A stretch of DNA of 64,000 nt, taken from CAYJFX01 sp964370315. GTDB taxonomy: Bacteria; Spirochaetota; Spirochaetia; Treponematales; Treponemataceae. Of the stretch, positions 1 to 8,807 are shown in pieces. Location: contig CAYJIS010000001.1 of assembly GCA_964370315.1 (NCBI GenBank), forward strand, positions 1 through 64,000, in the 5' to 3' direction. Numbering within the stretch: position 1 is the first letter of the stretch; the number at the start of each line of letters is the position of its first letter. A program made the position numbers and the translations under genes. The notes under the pieces are model-generated. The model was given only the letters and a program-made list of their open reading frames with translations, had not been told where the DNA came from and ran no database searches.

Positions 1-102
1 CTTTACTTGTTTGTTTTCGTGGAAAATATATATTCTATTCAGTTATGTATAAATTTTAGAAGTAGTATTTCATTTAGTAAAAAAAATATCCAACCAGAAA
101 AA

Positions 103-1407
103 CTAGACTAGCACACTATTTACGGGTACTGATTCTCTTGTTCGATGCTTTTCATAGTACATTTTTTTATCTGCTAACTCAATAAGATCTTCAATTGAAT
201 TTGCCTCATAAGAGAGAACACAGCCGACACTTGCCGAAATATAGATAGTGTTATCATCAATAGAAAACACCTCTTCAGAAAAGATTTTTATACGCCTTAC
301 AATACTTTGGATGGTATCTTCAACAATATTTGGAACAATTACGACAAACTCGTCTCCGCCAAGGCGTAAAATTATTGCATTTTTTGGCATATGAGAACGA
401 AGTCTTTGTACATATGCTACAAGTAACTTATCTCCAACATCATGGCCAAAAGTATCATTCACGGGCTTAAACTTATTAAGGTCAATAAACAATAGCGCAA
501 AATCTTGAGCATTGGTTGTAGCAAAATTATACAGTCGTGTGCGATTGTAGGCACCAGTCAAGGGATCTTTTTCTAATTTTTGTATTAAATCAGTTTTATT
601 TTTTTCAAAGCTCGAAAGAATAAAATATAATACTAAGCTAACAGAAAGCATTACAACAAACCAAAATATAACATGTAAAAATACTTGTGATACTCTATCA
701 CGAATATATAACTTAAATGTGAAAGTATTTTCATTATTTTCAATTTGCAAAACAGTAACTACTGCCATATTTTCATCAAAGCTATTAGTTTCATATGCAA
801 TTACTTCAACACCATCATAGATAGTAGTTAGTTTATATTGATAACCGAACTCTTCTAAATTTGTTATTCCAACTTGCTCTAAAAAAAGATCTAAAACCAT
901 TGAAACAGCGGTAAACCCAATAAATTCTTCATCTACATAAACAGGTATTCTTATTACAAAGCCAATATCACCATGAACAAGTTCAAATGGACCAGATACA
1001 ACAAGCTCCCCTGTTTCTTTTGCCCGAATAGAATCAGATCTCGTTCGCTCGTCTTCAAAAACATTAAAACCAACCGTATATATATACTCTTGTAGAGGAA
1101 ACACTTGCGTTACAATTCCATCTGGTAAAAATGCAATTGTTTGCTTTACATTTGGATCATACATAACACCTGCTAATCCTTCAAACTCTTCATCTGATAA
1201 TGCACCATTATGATTTTCAATAATAACCTTAAAGGTTTTAGCGGTTTGTGCATAGGATTCAATTTGTGTTTGAAGTCGTGTTGTATATAGTTCTAATAAT
1301 GCATTTTCTTTGTCTCGAAGTTCATCATGAACCCTGTTAGCTACATAAAGAGAAATAATAAAATTAACAACAAGAAAAAACAAAAAAGTCGCTTTTGAAA
1401 CCTTCAT
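103..1407 (-). CDS. CHASE-sensor diguanylate cyclase (GGDEF)
   Basis: Membrane-bound sensor protein that probably makes c-di-GMP from two GTP. Residues 7-25 form a first membrane segment, and residues about 75-180 are periplasmic and resemble a CHASE domain (the LPDGIV, SGPFEL and IRIPVY stretches follow the CHASE pattern). A second membrane segment spans about 243-266, and the C-terminal GGDEF domain begins at KDPLTGAYNR. The active-site GGDEF is intact at residues 350-354. The RxxD inhibitory site, expected five residues before GGDEF, is absent, so product inhibition may be weak. A GAAGGGA ribosome-binding site precedes the ATG. It is a single gene downstream of the tRNA-Lys terminator. The ligand is not predictable. 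Confidence 0.88.
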   Translation of the reverse strand: MKVSKATFLFFLVVNFIISLYVANRVHDELRDKENALLELYTTRLQTQIESYAQTAKTFKVIIENHNGALSDEEFEGLAGVMYDPNVKQTIAFLPDGIVTQVFPLQEYIYTVGFNVFEDERTRSDSIRAKETGELVVSGPFELVHGDIGFVIRIPVYVDEEFIGFTAVSMVLDLFLEQVGITNLEEFGYQYKLTTIYDGVEVIAYETNSFDENMAVVTVLQIENNENTFTFKLYIRDRVSQVFLHVIFWFVVMLSVSLVLYFILSSFEKNKTDLIQKLEKDPLTGAYNRTRLYNFATTNAQDFALLFIDLNKFKPVNDTFGHDVGDKLLVAYVQRLRSHMPKNAIILRLGGDEFVVIVPNIVEDTIQSIVRRIKIFSEEVFSIDDNTIYISASVGCVLSYEANSIEDLIELADKKMYYEKHRTRESVPVNSVLV

Positions 1408-1620
1408 AAAAATCCCTTCTCTTTTTAGATATTAAAACGAAAGTGCACATACACAATTATTGCTTCTTAGTAAAGTACAAAATAAAAAAATGTATAAAGT
1501 TAAGCTCAATAGCTTATTAGATATAGCTATTATTAATAAAACGTACAAAGTGTTGAAAAGTTACAAAAAAAATCCATAAATTACTTTTTTTTATTATTTA
1601 AAAATTGGGCCGTTCACCAT

Positions 1621-1661
1621 AAAAAAAAGCTAAAGTGTTACAAAATAACATTTTAGCTTTT
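1621..1661 (-). terminator. Rho-independent terminator of tRNA-Lys
   Basis: A 16-bp inverted repeat (1625-1640 with 1646-1661, one G-U type mismatch) is followed on the minus strand by a run of T (A run 1621-1628 on plus). It lies 11 nt past the tRNA 3' end. The stem base AAAAGCTAAA is the same as in the tRNA-Arg terminator at 9678-9710. Confidence 0.85.
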
Positions 1662-1671
1662 CTTCGTTTAA

Positions 1672-1744
1672 TGAGCCATGAAGGATTCGAACCTTCGACC
1701 TGTAGATTAAGAGTCTATTGCTCTACCAACTGAGCTAATGGCCC
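1672..1744 (-). tRNA. tRNA-Lys (anticodon CTT)
   Basis: Cloverleaf read on the minus strand. The acceptor arm GGGCCAT pairs with ATGGCTC (one G-U), and the D arm contains AGCTCAGTTGGTAGAGC. The anticodon loop CTCTTAA gives CTT, and the T arm contains GGTTCGAATCC. It is 73 nt including discriminator A. CCA is not encoded. Confidence 0.95.
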
Positions 1745-1754
1745 TCACTATTTA

Positions 1755-1783
1755 ATAGTATCATACATTATTGGAAATTGCAA
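1755..1783 (-). promoter_or_regulatory. Promoter of tRNA-Lys
   Basis: On the minus strand TTGCAA (1783-1778), a 17-nt spacer and TACTAT (1760-1755), ending 10 nt before the tRNA 5' end. Confidence 0.6.
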
Positions 1784-1799
1784 TACTTTTTGTAAACAT

Positions 1800-1817
1800 T
1801 GCGACAGGGATGTCGCA
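1800..1817. repeat. Short perfect hairpin, TGCGACA/TGTCGCA
   Basis: A seven-bp inverted repeat with a GGGA loop. It has no T-run on either side, so it is not a standard terminator. A similar GC-rich hairpin with the GCGAC/GTCGC stem lies at 63981-63998. Confidence 0.5.
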
Positions 1818-1821
1818 TTAA

Positions 1822-1855
1822 TAAAAAAAAGAAATCTTGCACGGATGCAAGATTT
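1822..1855 (-). terminator. Rho-independent terminator of the marR-MATE operon
   Basis: A perfect 10-bp stem, AAATCTTGCA (1832-1841) with TGCAAGATTT (1846-1855), has a four-base loop and is followed on the minus strand by eight T. It sits about 145 nt past the MATE stop, leaving the GC-rich structured stretch inside the 3' untranslated region. Confidence 0.85.
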
Positions 1856-1867
1856 TAATTTACGTTA

Positions 1868-1983
1868 GCTCTTGTAGTGGCCGCGTATGCGGTTCGCACC
1901 GCAGTTCAATCGTTATCACGGTGCGAATGGAGCGATAGCGCAACCACGAAAAGAGCGACAGCGTGTTTGCACGCTGGAACGCC
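1868..1983. other. GC-rich structured element in the MATE 3' region
   Basis: This stretch is clearly richer in G+C than its surroundings and has no open frame. Nested inverted repeats suggest a long stem-loop: GCTCTT (1868-1873) with AAGAGC (1951-1956), then GTGG with CCAC, then TTCGCACCG (1893-1901) with CGGTGCGAA (1919-1927). A second hairpin follows, AGCGTG (1960-1965) with CACGCT (1970-1975). It lies between the MATE stop and the operon terminator, so it should be transcribed as 3' mRNA. It could be an extragenic repeat, a structured RNA or a remnant of transferred DNA; I do not recognise it. Confidence 0.5.
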
Positions 1984-1999
1984 CTATTCCACTTTAACA

Positions 2000-3346
2000 T
2001 CATTCACTCTTTTTTCCCAATCCACGCAAAAACCACACAAACGTTATGCTTGATAGTATTACAGAAAATACATCTGCAACTGGCTGCGACCATATAAGAC
2101 CGTCAAGACCAAGCGTTGCATTTAATATCATAATTGCTGGAATAAATGCTAGCCCTTGGCGGCAAACCGATAAAATAAGAGCCACAACTGCCCTTCCCGT
2201 TACCTGCATAAGCGTCATAACTATAAATATAATTCCTAAAAATGGAGCTACAGATATTTGAGCCCTAAGCATTCTAACTCCATGATAGATTATATCTTCA
2301 TCATCTATAAAAAAGCGAATTATATGTTCTGCGCCAAAGAAAAACAGCAAGAAGAAAAATACACCAATTATGGTAAGAGCTTTTAATGTATAATAAATTG
2401 CATTTTTAAGGCGCTTTGTATTATTCGCTCCGTAGCAGTAGCCAAATAATGGTTGAACCCCTGTGTTTACACCCATATAGATCATTATAAACATCATCAC
2501 AACTTTCATAACAATACCCATTGCAGCCACAGGGTCATTACCATATTCAACAAGGTAGAGGTTATAGAAAATATTTGCAAAGCTCATAAGAATATTTGAA
2601 AGTGATGCCGGCACCCCAATTGCAAGAACTTCTTTTGCAACACCATCGGTTATCTTAAAGCATTTGGGGCTCAACGAAAGATGCCCTTTTGAACGTACTA
2701 TTGCTATTATATAATAAAGTGTTACAACGACATTTGCTATAACAGTAGCTATAGCCGCACCTGCAACCCCGTACCCAAGCGTAAAAATAAAAATTGGGTC
2801 TAATACAATGTTCACGAGGGTACTAATAATCATTCCAAACATGGCAGTTTTTGCACTTCCTTCACTTCTAATTATATATGCAAGTGAAGAGCCCATAATA
2901 ATAAAGGGGGCTCCAAAGCAAATATAGGTTAGATACCCTTTTACATATTGGTGAGCATCTTCATTAGCTCCAGTAAATGTAACAAGTGCTTCCATATTGA
3001 GGATGCCAAGGATAGCAACAAGAGCTCCAAATACAAGAGAGCCATAAAATGCAAAGCTTGAAATATTTGAAGCTCTTTCATAGTTTTTAGCGCCTAAGTG
3101 CCGAGAAATATTTGCGCTCGATCCTATACCAAAAAGATTACCAATGGCCATAAGTATAAAAAATACAGGCATAGCTAGAGACACCGCTGCAACCTGATTA
3201 GGGTCACCTGTTTGCCCAATAAAGAATGTATCTACCAAATTGTATAGCACAAGTACAATCATGCCGATTATTGTAGGTAAGGCCAGCGACCATACCGCCC
3301 TTGGTATTGTGTAGCGCTCAAAAATATCAATTTTATTTTGTTTCAT
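2000..3346 (-). CDS. MATE family multidrug/Na+ antiporter
   Basis: A 448-residue inner-membrane efflux protein of the MATE family, with about twelve membrane segments in two homologous halves. It opens with a conserved-type first helix (residues about 15-40, LALPTIIGMIVLVLYNLVDTFFIG). Length and layout are normal for the NorM/DinF-like bacterial branch, which exports cationic drugs or metabolites using Na+ or H+. Its start overlaps the end of the marR-type gene by 14 nt, so the two are translationally coupled and the regulator most likely controls this pump. The substrate cannot be told from sequence. Confidence 0.9.
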   Translation of the reverse strand: MKQNKIDIFERYTIPRAVWSLALPTIIGMIVLVLYNLVDTFFIGQTGDPNQVAAVSLAMPVFFILMAIGNLFGIGSSANISRHLGAKNYERASNISSFAFYGSLVFGALVAILGILNMEALVTFTGANEDAHQYVKGYLTYICFGAPFIIMGSSLAYIIRSEGSAKTAMFGMIISTLVNIVLDPIFIFTLGYGVAGAAIATVIANVVVTLYYIIAIVRSKGHLSLSPKCFKITDGVAKEVLAIGVPASLSNILMSFANIFYNLYLVEYGNDPVAAMGIVMKVVMMFIMIYMGVNTGVQPLFGYCYGANNTKRLKNAIYYTLKALTIIGVFFFLLFFFGAEHIIRFFIDDEDIIYHGVRMLRAQISVAPFLGIIFIVMTLMQVTGRAVVALILSVCRQGLAFIPAIMILNATLGLDGLIWSQPVADVFSVILSSITFVWFLRGLGKKSE

Positions 3347-3797
3347 GTTTTTTTCCTTCTAAATCTAATGAGTGTAAAGTGTTTTGTAACTTTTCAAATG
3401 AATCCATAAGAACTTGTAATTCTTGTTTTGTAAAGTTACTTTGAAGCCTTTGTTCAAAGACTTCAATTATTTCTCCCGTTTTTTCAATTATTTCTAAAGC
3501 ATATTTTGTTAATACGATTCTTTTTAACCTTGCATCATCTTTGACGCTCTTGCGTTTAATAATTCCTTGCTCTTCCATATGGTTTAATCCTAAACTAACG
3601 GTAGAGCGTTTTAATCCAAATTCCTTTTCAAGGTCTTTTTGGAAAACATCACCTTCGCTATGATTAATAAAAAAAATTACATCCATTTGAAAAGCCGTAA
3701 GCTCAGTTTTAGAGACTTGGCGAATCGTTTGCCCCATTGCCCTTTTCATTAAAAGAGAAGTTTTTTTTAGTTCGCGTCCTATATAAAAATGCTCCAT
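3333..3797 (-). CDS. MarR family transcriptional regulator
   Basis: A 154-residue winged-helix repressor. The recognition region is at residues about 55-100 (DLEKEFGLKRSTVSLGLNHM, then the wing KRKSVKDDARLKRIVLT, typical for MarR). Helices at both ends would form the dimer interface. An AGGAG ribosome-binding site precedes the ATG. It is the first gene of a two-gene operon with the MATE pump. Two perfect palindromes over its own promoter make autorepression with relief by a small ligand the likely mode; the ligand is unknown. Confidence 0.9.
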   Translation of the reverse strand: MEHFYIGRELKKTSLLMKRAMGQTIRQVSKTELTAFQMDVIFFINHSEGDVFQKDLEKEFGLKRSTVSLGLNHMEEQGIIKRKSVKDDARLKRIVLTKYALEIIEKTGEIIEVFEQRLQSNFTKQELQVLMDSFEKLQNTLHSLDLEGKKHETK

Positions 3798-3812
3798 AAC
3801 ATCTCCTGTTTT

Positions 3813-3842
3813 GTTTTGTACAAAACTGTTTTATATAAAACA
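3813..3842. promoter_or_regulatory. Twin palindromic operators of the MarR regulator
   Basis: There are two adjacent perfect palindromes: GTTTTGTACAAAAC (3813-3826) and TGTTTTATATAAAACA (3827-3842). They share a GTTTTxTAxxAAAAC-like core, abut without a gap, and cover the region from the -10 element to just before the ribosome-binding site. This is the usual placement for MarR-type operators. Confidence 0.75.
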
Positions 3843-3870
3843 ACATACTAGAATTAATAAAAAGAGTCAA
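3842..3870 (-). promoter_or_regulatory. Promoter of marR-MATE operon
   Basis: On the minus strand TTGACT (3870-3865), 17 nt, TATGTT (3847-3842). The -10 touches the outer operator palindrome, so bound repressor would block it. Confidence 0.7.
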
Positions 3871-3994
3871 GTATAAGCAGTAATTTTCATGTTGTCTACA
3901 TAAAATGTATGATTATTCATTGTCACCGTTAGAACATTTACAGCTAATATTAAAGATTAAAATATAAGAATATTAGATTTACTACCTATTTATC

Positions 3995-4023
3995 TTGACA
4001 CAGAAATTGCTTTATGTTAATGT
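3995..4023 (+). promoter_or_regulatory. Possible promoter of the EAL gene
   Basis: A perfect TTGACA (3995-4000), 17 nt, then a poor -10 TAATGT (4018-4023). The leader would be about 30 nt and carries AAGG before the ATG. Confidence 0.4.
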
Positions 4024-4061
4024 AAAATTCTTACATACGTGTACATTTATAAGGTAACAAA

Positions 4062-5315
4062 ATGAAGAATGATAACGAAACTTCACTAGGACTTGACTAT
4101 GTTGATCATAGATTTGGCATACCTAGTTTTAAAAAATATAAAATTGATTCTCAGTATAAAAAATTTACAAAAATGTGTATGACAGAAATTGTAAATGCAG
4201 ATATGTCTATTGCTTCTTTTGGTGAAGATGCCTATTGTGCTGGATGCTCAGAAGTTTTACAAGCTGTACATTCACTACTTTCTGCCTACTGCGTTGAAAA
4301 TGTTATTTCGTTGTACAATCATTCATATAAACGTTTTATGTTAGTTGCAGATGATACAATTGCAGATGAAGCTTTTAAAAAGATAATTGAAGCCTTGTAC
4401 GAAAACTTTCAACATGCAAATGCAGAAGCAACCCCAGTTTCTGGAGTTTCACGCTTTGTTCTCGTTTTTGGAAACGACCTTATAAACAGGGCAATGAGTG
4501 CTCATTATACAAATAGAAATACTCAGAAAAACTTTGTAATTGAATCAAATGAAAAAGCAATTTGTGCCGCAGATTTACAAGAAAAGGTAGAAATTTTTCA
4601 TCTCATTTCGTATGCGATACAAAATGATACCATAACACCTTTTTACCATGGCATACGCAATAATCAATCAGGACAAATTAATAAATATGAAGCTCTTATG
4701 AGACTTTATGATGAAAACGGTATAATGCACCGACCTGATTTTTTTATGAGGGTTGCAAAAGAGTTTAAACAATACAATACCATTAGTAAAATGATGTTAG
4801 AAAAAGCATTAAATGATTTTAAAGAATTAGATAGGGTGCTTTGTTTAAACATAACACTTTTTGATATACAAGTAGTAGAGTTTAAAGATTGGTTTTTAGA
4901 GAAATTAAAAGAATACCCACATCCAGAGAGAATTGTACTTGAATTTGTAGAAACTGAAAACTACAATAATAACTCAGATTTGTATAATTTTTTACAAGAC
5001 GCAAGAAACATTGGCTGTAAAATTGCTGTTGATGATTTTGGTTCAGGCTTTGCAACCTTTACTTCCATTATTTCACTCAAGCCAGACATCATCAAAATTG
5101 ATGGCGAAATAATAAAAAACCTTGTTGATAACGAAGAAAATAAAATTATTTTAGATTCTATTTGCTTTATTGCGCGACAAATTAATTCACATATCGTTGC
5201 AGAATTTGTAGAAAACGATGAGATTCAAAAAATACTACTAGAAAGAGATATTGAGTTTTCGCAAGGTTTTCATTTTGCGACTCCAAAACCAATTTCTGAT
5301 ATTATTGAGTTATAG
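4062..5315 (+). CDS. EAL-domain c-di-GMP phosphodiesterase with degenerate N-terminal domain
   Basis: A cytoplasmic 417-residue protein. The C-terminal half (about 175-417) is an EAL domain with its catalytic set visible: E in the YEAL motif at 209-212, N in LNIT, E in FVETE, the DD pair in VDDFGSG, K in IKIDG, E in AEFVEN and Q in SQGFHF. It should hydrolyse c-di-GMP to pGpG. The first 170 residues lack a GGDEF motif and have no membrane segment; they look like a highly degenerate GGDEF-like or unrecognised regulatory domain. AAGG lies before the ATG. It is transcribed alone, divergent from marR. Confidence 0.88.
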   Translation: MKNDNETSLGLDYVDHRFGIPSFKKYKIDSQYKKFTKMCMTEIVNADMSIASFGEDAYCAGCSEVLQAVHSLLSAYCVENVISLYNHSYKRFMLVADDTIADEAFKKIIEALYENFQHANAEATPVSGVSRFVLVFGNDLINRAMSAHYTNRNTQKNFVIESNEKAICAADLQEKVEIFHLISYAIQNDTITPFYHGIRNNQSGQINKYEALMRLYDENGIMHRPDFFMRVAKEFKQYNTISKMMLEKALNDFKELDRVLCLNITLFDIQVVEFKDWFLEKLKEYPHPERIVLEFVETENYNNNSDLYNFLQDARNIGCKIAVDDFGSGFATFTSIISLKPDIIKIDGEIIKNLVDNEENKIILDSICFIARQINSHIVAEFVENDEIQKILLERDIEFSQGFHFATPKPISDIIEL

Positions 5316-5427
5316 TTTTTTTAAGACAATCTATTGTAGTAAAAACAGTAACTTCCTTCTTTTTTTTGCAAGGTATTCTGTACTAATTATTTTAAGTTAA
5401 TAATAGATTAAATTCTTATTACAAGAG

Positions 5428-5456
5428 TTGCACAAAAGCTAAAAGCATAGTACACT
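5428..5456 (+). promoter_or_regulatory. Leaderless-type promoter of the first AI-2E gene
   Basis: TTGCAC (5428-5433), exactly 17 nt, TACACT (5451-5456), then six nt and the ATG at 5463. Transcription would start at or beside the start codon. No Shine-Dalgarno sequence is present. Confidence 0.6.
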
Positions 5457-5462
5457 TAACGA

Positions 5463-6590
5463 ATGGATTCAAACTTTTTAAAAGATAAAAAATTACGCAC
5501 CCTTATATTGGTTATATTATTTGTACTACTATTTTTTTGGAAAACTGACACAACCCTATCTATACTTACAGGCATATTTTCAATAGTATCTCCATTTTTG
5601 CTTGCTGGAGCTATAGCATTTGTATTGAATATTCCAATGAACTGGTTTGAAAAAAAATTATTTTTTTCAAACGGCACAAAAAAAACAGTTTCACATACAC
5701 TTGCCCGTTCAATAAGTTTAGTGCTGTCAATCCTATTTTTTATTGCACTTTTTACTCTTGCAGTTTTTGTTTTAGTCCCTCAGATAATTGATACTATTAA
5801 TACACTGCGTATACAACTTGAAATATTTTTACCTGAAGCACAATCGTATGTAACAAGCATTTTTAAGAATAATCCAGAAATTGTTTCCTTTATTAATGAA
5901 CTAGATTTTACAGAAATCAAAAACTCAGTTATTGATTTTTTACGCGCTGGTGTATTAAATATTTTTGATAGCACTATTACTATTGCTTCAAGTCTTGTTT
6001 CTTTCGGTGCTAAAATATTTATAGCAATTGTTTTTTCATTTTATATGTTACTTCAAAAAGAGGTTCTCGCAAATCAATTTAAAAAGTTGTTTTTTGCATA
6101 TTGGAGAGAAACTACTGCGCATAGGATTGTATCCATTTGTTCAATGATTCAAAACGCATTTACCCGATTTATTACGGGACAATGTTTTGAAGCCATTATT
6201 CTGGGTACCCTCATAGTTATTATTCTATCTATTTTTAGAATACCGTTTTCGCTTTTAATAGGCGTTGTAGTTGGTTTTAGTTCTATAATTCCAATTTTAG
6301 GAGCTTTTGCAGGGGCAGGCATAAGTGCTTTTCTATTACTAGTTGAAGATCCCATTCAATCGATATATTTTTTAATCATTTTTGTAATTGTTCAACAAAT
6401 AGAAGGCAACCTCATTTACCCTAAGGTCGTAGGCGATTCAATTGGGCTTCCCGCTATGTGGGTTTTAGCAGCAGTTAGTATTGGAGGCACCATTATGGGT
6501 GTAGTCGGTATTTTACTATTTATTCCATTAGCTTCTGTTGCATATGCATTACTTAGAGAAGATGTACATAAGCGATTGAATAAAGAATAG
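5463..6590 (+). CDS. AI-2E family transporter (PerM-like permease)
   Basis: A 375-residue integral membrane protein of the AI-2E/UPF0118 family. It has paired N-terminal helices (about 12-50), a long soluble region (about 85-150), and a C-terminal bundle with the family's glycine-rich helix region (FSSIIPILGAFAG) and conserved EGNLIYPKVVG stretch. Family members export autoinducer-2 or ions, or have unknown substrates. Expected substrate here: unknown. The start has no ribosome-binding site but a promoter placed for a leaderless mRNA. A paralogue lies at 16522. The stop is five bases from the end of convergent rsgA. Confidence 0.85.
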   Translation: MDSNFLKDKKLRTLILVILFVLLFFWKTDTTLSILTGIFSIVSPFLLAGAIAFVLNIPMNWFEKKLFFSNGTKKTVSHTLARSISLVLSILFFIALFTLAVFVLVPQIIDTINTLRIQLEIFLPEAQSYVTSIFKNNPEIVSFINELDFTEIKNSVIDFLRAGVLNIFDSTITIASSLVSFGAKIFIAIVFSFYMLLQKEVLANQFKKLFFAYWRETTAHRIVSICSMIQNAFTRFITGQCFEAIILGTLIVIILSIFRIPFSLLIGVVVGFSSIIPILGAFAGAGISAFLLLVEDPIQSIYFLIIFVIVQQIEGNLIYPKVVGDSIGLPAMWVLAAVSIGGTIMGVVGILLFIPLASVAYALLREDVHKRLNKE

Positions 6591-6594
6591 AATG

Positions 6595-7665
6595 TTAATG
6601 ATTTTTGTTGTCTTTCATAAATTTGCGCATTTTTTTCATTCCTCCGACATCTTTAAACATTCGTTCTAACTTTTTCTTTTCAAGCTCTTTACTACTAAGC
6701 CCTTCATACGATGTCTCATTTAAAAGCTTTAAATAATTGTTAAATCGTCTTTGATCTAGCAGGCCTTTATCTATCGCTTCTAAAACAGCACACCCCTTCT
6801 CCACCGTATGGCTACAGTTAGAAAAAGAACAGTGATTTGTAAGTTCTTCAATATCGTTGAATGTAGTTGAGATATCTGCACCTTCTATTCCTAGTTCTCG
6901 CATACCTGGAGTATCAATAAGCACACCTCCAAGCGGGCAGGGAAACATTTCTTTTCCTGTTGTTGTATGCTTTCCTTTGTCTCCTTTACTAATTTCGGCA
7001 GTTAGTATTTTGTTGTCACCAAGAATTTTATTTATAAGGGTAGATTTTCCAACCCCTGAAGATCCAATAAATACAGCCGTAATACCCTTTTCAAAATACT
7101 TCAAAAAATTTTGTTCAACGTTATCATCAAACTTTGAAACACATATAATATCTGAAAAAGCACTAACAGTATTCACTTCTTGTAATACCTCGTCTATAGT
7201 TTCGCATAAGTCAGTTTTAGTGAGAACTATTACAGGAACGCCACCGCTATCCCATGCTACAGAAAGATATCGTTCAAGCCGACTAATATTATAATTGTTG
7301 TTAAGAGACATACAAATGAAAACAGTATCTATATTTGCTGAGATTACTTGAGCCTCACCTTTTTGGCCAACTGCTTTTCGACTAAACATGCTTTTTCTTG
7401 TGAGAACATGATGTATGGTTGCCTTTGTTTGTCCATCCTCTAGTGAAACCATTACAAAGTCGCCAACTGTTGGAAAAAGGGCTCGTTCTGTGATTTCATG
7501 TCTCATTTTACCTGAAATTTCTGCTAATAATTCGTCTTCTCTTGTGACAATTCTGTATAAGCCCTTATACTGAGCAATTACTCGTGCAAGGTGCAATCCC
7601 TCAAATAAAGCTGCTTCTGCCAAAAAACGATCTGTTGTTCCGTATTGCTTGAGATAATCATTCAT
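6595..7665 (-). CDS. rsgA: Small ribosomal subunit biogenesis GTPase RsgA
   Basis: A circularly permuted GTPase that checks the 30S subunit during late assembly. It has an N-terminal OB-fold (about 25-105), G4 LTKTD at about 148-152 preceding the P-loop GSSGVGKS at 201-208, G3 DTPG at 251-254, and a C-terminal zinc site with C279, C284, H286 and C292. A longer frame reaches back to 7695. I place the start at ATG 7665 because a TATAAT and TTTACA promoter pair occupies the upstream codons, and because the protein then begins at the usual distance from the OB-fold. An alternative start is ATG 7683 with GGGGG in front. Confidence 0.92.
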   Translation of the reverse strand: MNDYLKQYGTTDRFLAEAALFEGLHLARVIAQYKGLYRIVTREDELLAEISGKMRHEITERALFPTVGDFVMVSLEDGQTKATIHHVLTRKSMFSRKAVGQKGEAQVISANIDTVFICMSLNNNYNISRLERYLSVAWDSGGVPVIVLTKTDLCETIDEVLQEVNTVSAFSDIICVSKFDDNVEQNFLKYFEKGITAVFIGSSGVGKSTLINKILGDNKILTAEISKGDKGKHTTTGKEMFPCPLGGVLIDTPGMRELGIEGADISTTFNDIEELTNHCSFSNCSHTVEKGCAVLEAIDKGLLDQRRFNNYLKLLNETSYEGLSSKELEKKKLERMFKDVGGMKKMRKFMKDNKNH

Positions 7666-7674
7666 ACTATGTGT

Positions 7675-7702
7675 ATTATACATAAAAACCCCCATGTGTA
7701 AA
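7675..7702 (-). promoter_or_regulatory. Near-leaderless promoter of rsgA
   Basis: On the minus strand TTTACA (7702-7697), 16 nt, perfect TATAAT (7680-7675), nine nt, ATG 7665. Predicted leader of about 3 nt; no Shine-Dalgarno sequence. Confidence 0.55.
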
Positions 7703-7844
7703 GGGCTTAGTAATACACACTCAATAAGTATTTATTTCATAAAAAAAATCATAAACTTATTTTTTAATTGTAGCGATTTAAGTGTTTACATTTTTTTACG
7801 AGCAATCCTATTATTAGTCTTATGTGACAAAGTTCCTTTGATTC

Positions 7845-7873
7845 TTGACTATTTAACGAGCTTTAAGTATATT
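7845..7873 (+). promoter_or_regulatory. Promoter of the DUF2156-GNAT operon
   Basis: TTGACT (7845-7850), 17 nt, TATATT (7868-7873). The leader of about 34 nt carries AAAGGGAA (7901-7908) six nt before a TTG start. Confidence 0.65.
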
Positions 7874-7913
7874 AATTTCATACCTACACTTTGTAACATC
7901 AAAGGGAATTATT

Positions 7914-8804
7914 TTGAATTTTAAAAGCATCACAATTGACGATAAAGAAATTTTAAACAACTACTTAAAGTCAGCTAATTTAAAAATCACTGAGCATTGT
8001 TTTACAACCATTTTTATGTGGCAAGATTATTTTTGTACTCAATACTACGAAGATGGTAATTTTTTATACTTAAAAAGTAAATCAATGCCAGACGGCCACG
8101 AACACTTTATTTGCCCTATTGGAAAAGGAAACCTTAAAACAGCTCTCGACACATTATATGAAACATTTGGAATGGACATAGACGTAGTTTCTGTTACAGA
8201 AGAACAAAAACAAATTTTGACAGAGCTCTATTCTGGTGAATTACATTTTAGTGAATTACGAGACTCAGCAGATTACATTTATTTATCTGAAAAACTTATT
8301 TCTTTATCGGGGAAAAAACTACAAGCAAAACGAAACTTTGTTAACCGCTTTTTAAAAGAGTATGGAGAGTTAGGACGATTAGAATCAATTACAAATGAAA
8401 ACAAACACAAGGCTTGGGAATTTCAACAAGAATGGAGTAAACAAAGTCAAAACGAAGAAGAGCTGGAATCTTTAAAAGCTGAAATGGATGCTATAAAAAG
8501 AATTATTGACAATTATGAAGCACTTGGCGTGATTGGGGCTCTTTTATATGTTGGTGACACCGTAATTGGCTATACTCTTTCTACAAAGTCTACAGAAGAA
8601 GTTGCCATTATTCATATTGAAAAATGTAACACAGAGTATATTGGTGCCTATCAAATGATCAATAAAGCATTTGCAGAAATGCACCTATCAGATGTGACCT
8701 ACATTAACCGCGAAGAAGATATGGGCATTGAAGGTCTTAGGAAGGCTAAGCTTTCATATAAGCCAGAGATTCTTTGCATGAAATATTTAGTTACTAGGAA
8801 ATAA
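7914..8804 (+). CDS. DUF2156 (phosphatidylglycerol lysyltransferase-like) protein
   Basis: A 296-residue soluble protein resembling stand-alone DUF2156 proteins, relatives of the C-terminal acyltransferase-fold domain of MprF. The family pattern is visible at the N-terminus (NYLKSANLKITEHCFTTIFM), in the middle basic stretch (KLQAKRNFVNRFLKEYG), and near the C-terminus (YINREEDMGIEGLRKAKLSY). There is no membrane domain, so it is not a full lipid flippase. Its acceptor is unknown. The start is TTG, chosen because AAAGGGAA lies at the right distance. It is followed after three bases by a GNAT gene, so the two probably work together. Confidence 0.82.
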   Translation: MNFKSITIDDKEILNNYLKSANLKITEHCFTTIFMWQDYFCTQYYEDGNFLYLKSKSMPDGHEHFICPIGKGNLKTALDTLYETFGMDIDVVSVTEEQKQILTELYSGELHFSELRDSADYIYLSEKLISLSGKKLQAKRNFVNRFLKEYGELGRLESITNENKHKAWEFQQEWSKQSQNEEELESLKAEMDAIKRIIDNYEALGVIGALLYVGDTVIGYTLSTKSTEEVAIIHIEKCNTEYIGAYQMINKAFAEMHLSDVTYINREEDMGIEGLRKAKLSYKPEILCMKYLVTRK

Positions 8805-8807
8805 TAA

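Noticed and set aside
7694..7924. Plus-strand frame between rsgA and the DUF2156 gene
   Set aside because: It spans the promoter and leader of the next gene, is AT-driven and has no ribosome-binding site.
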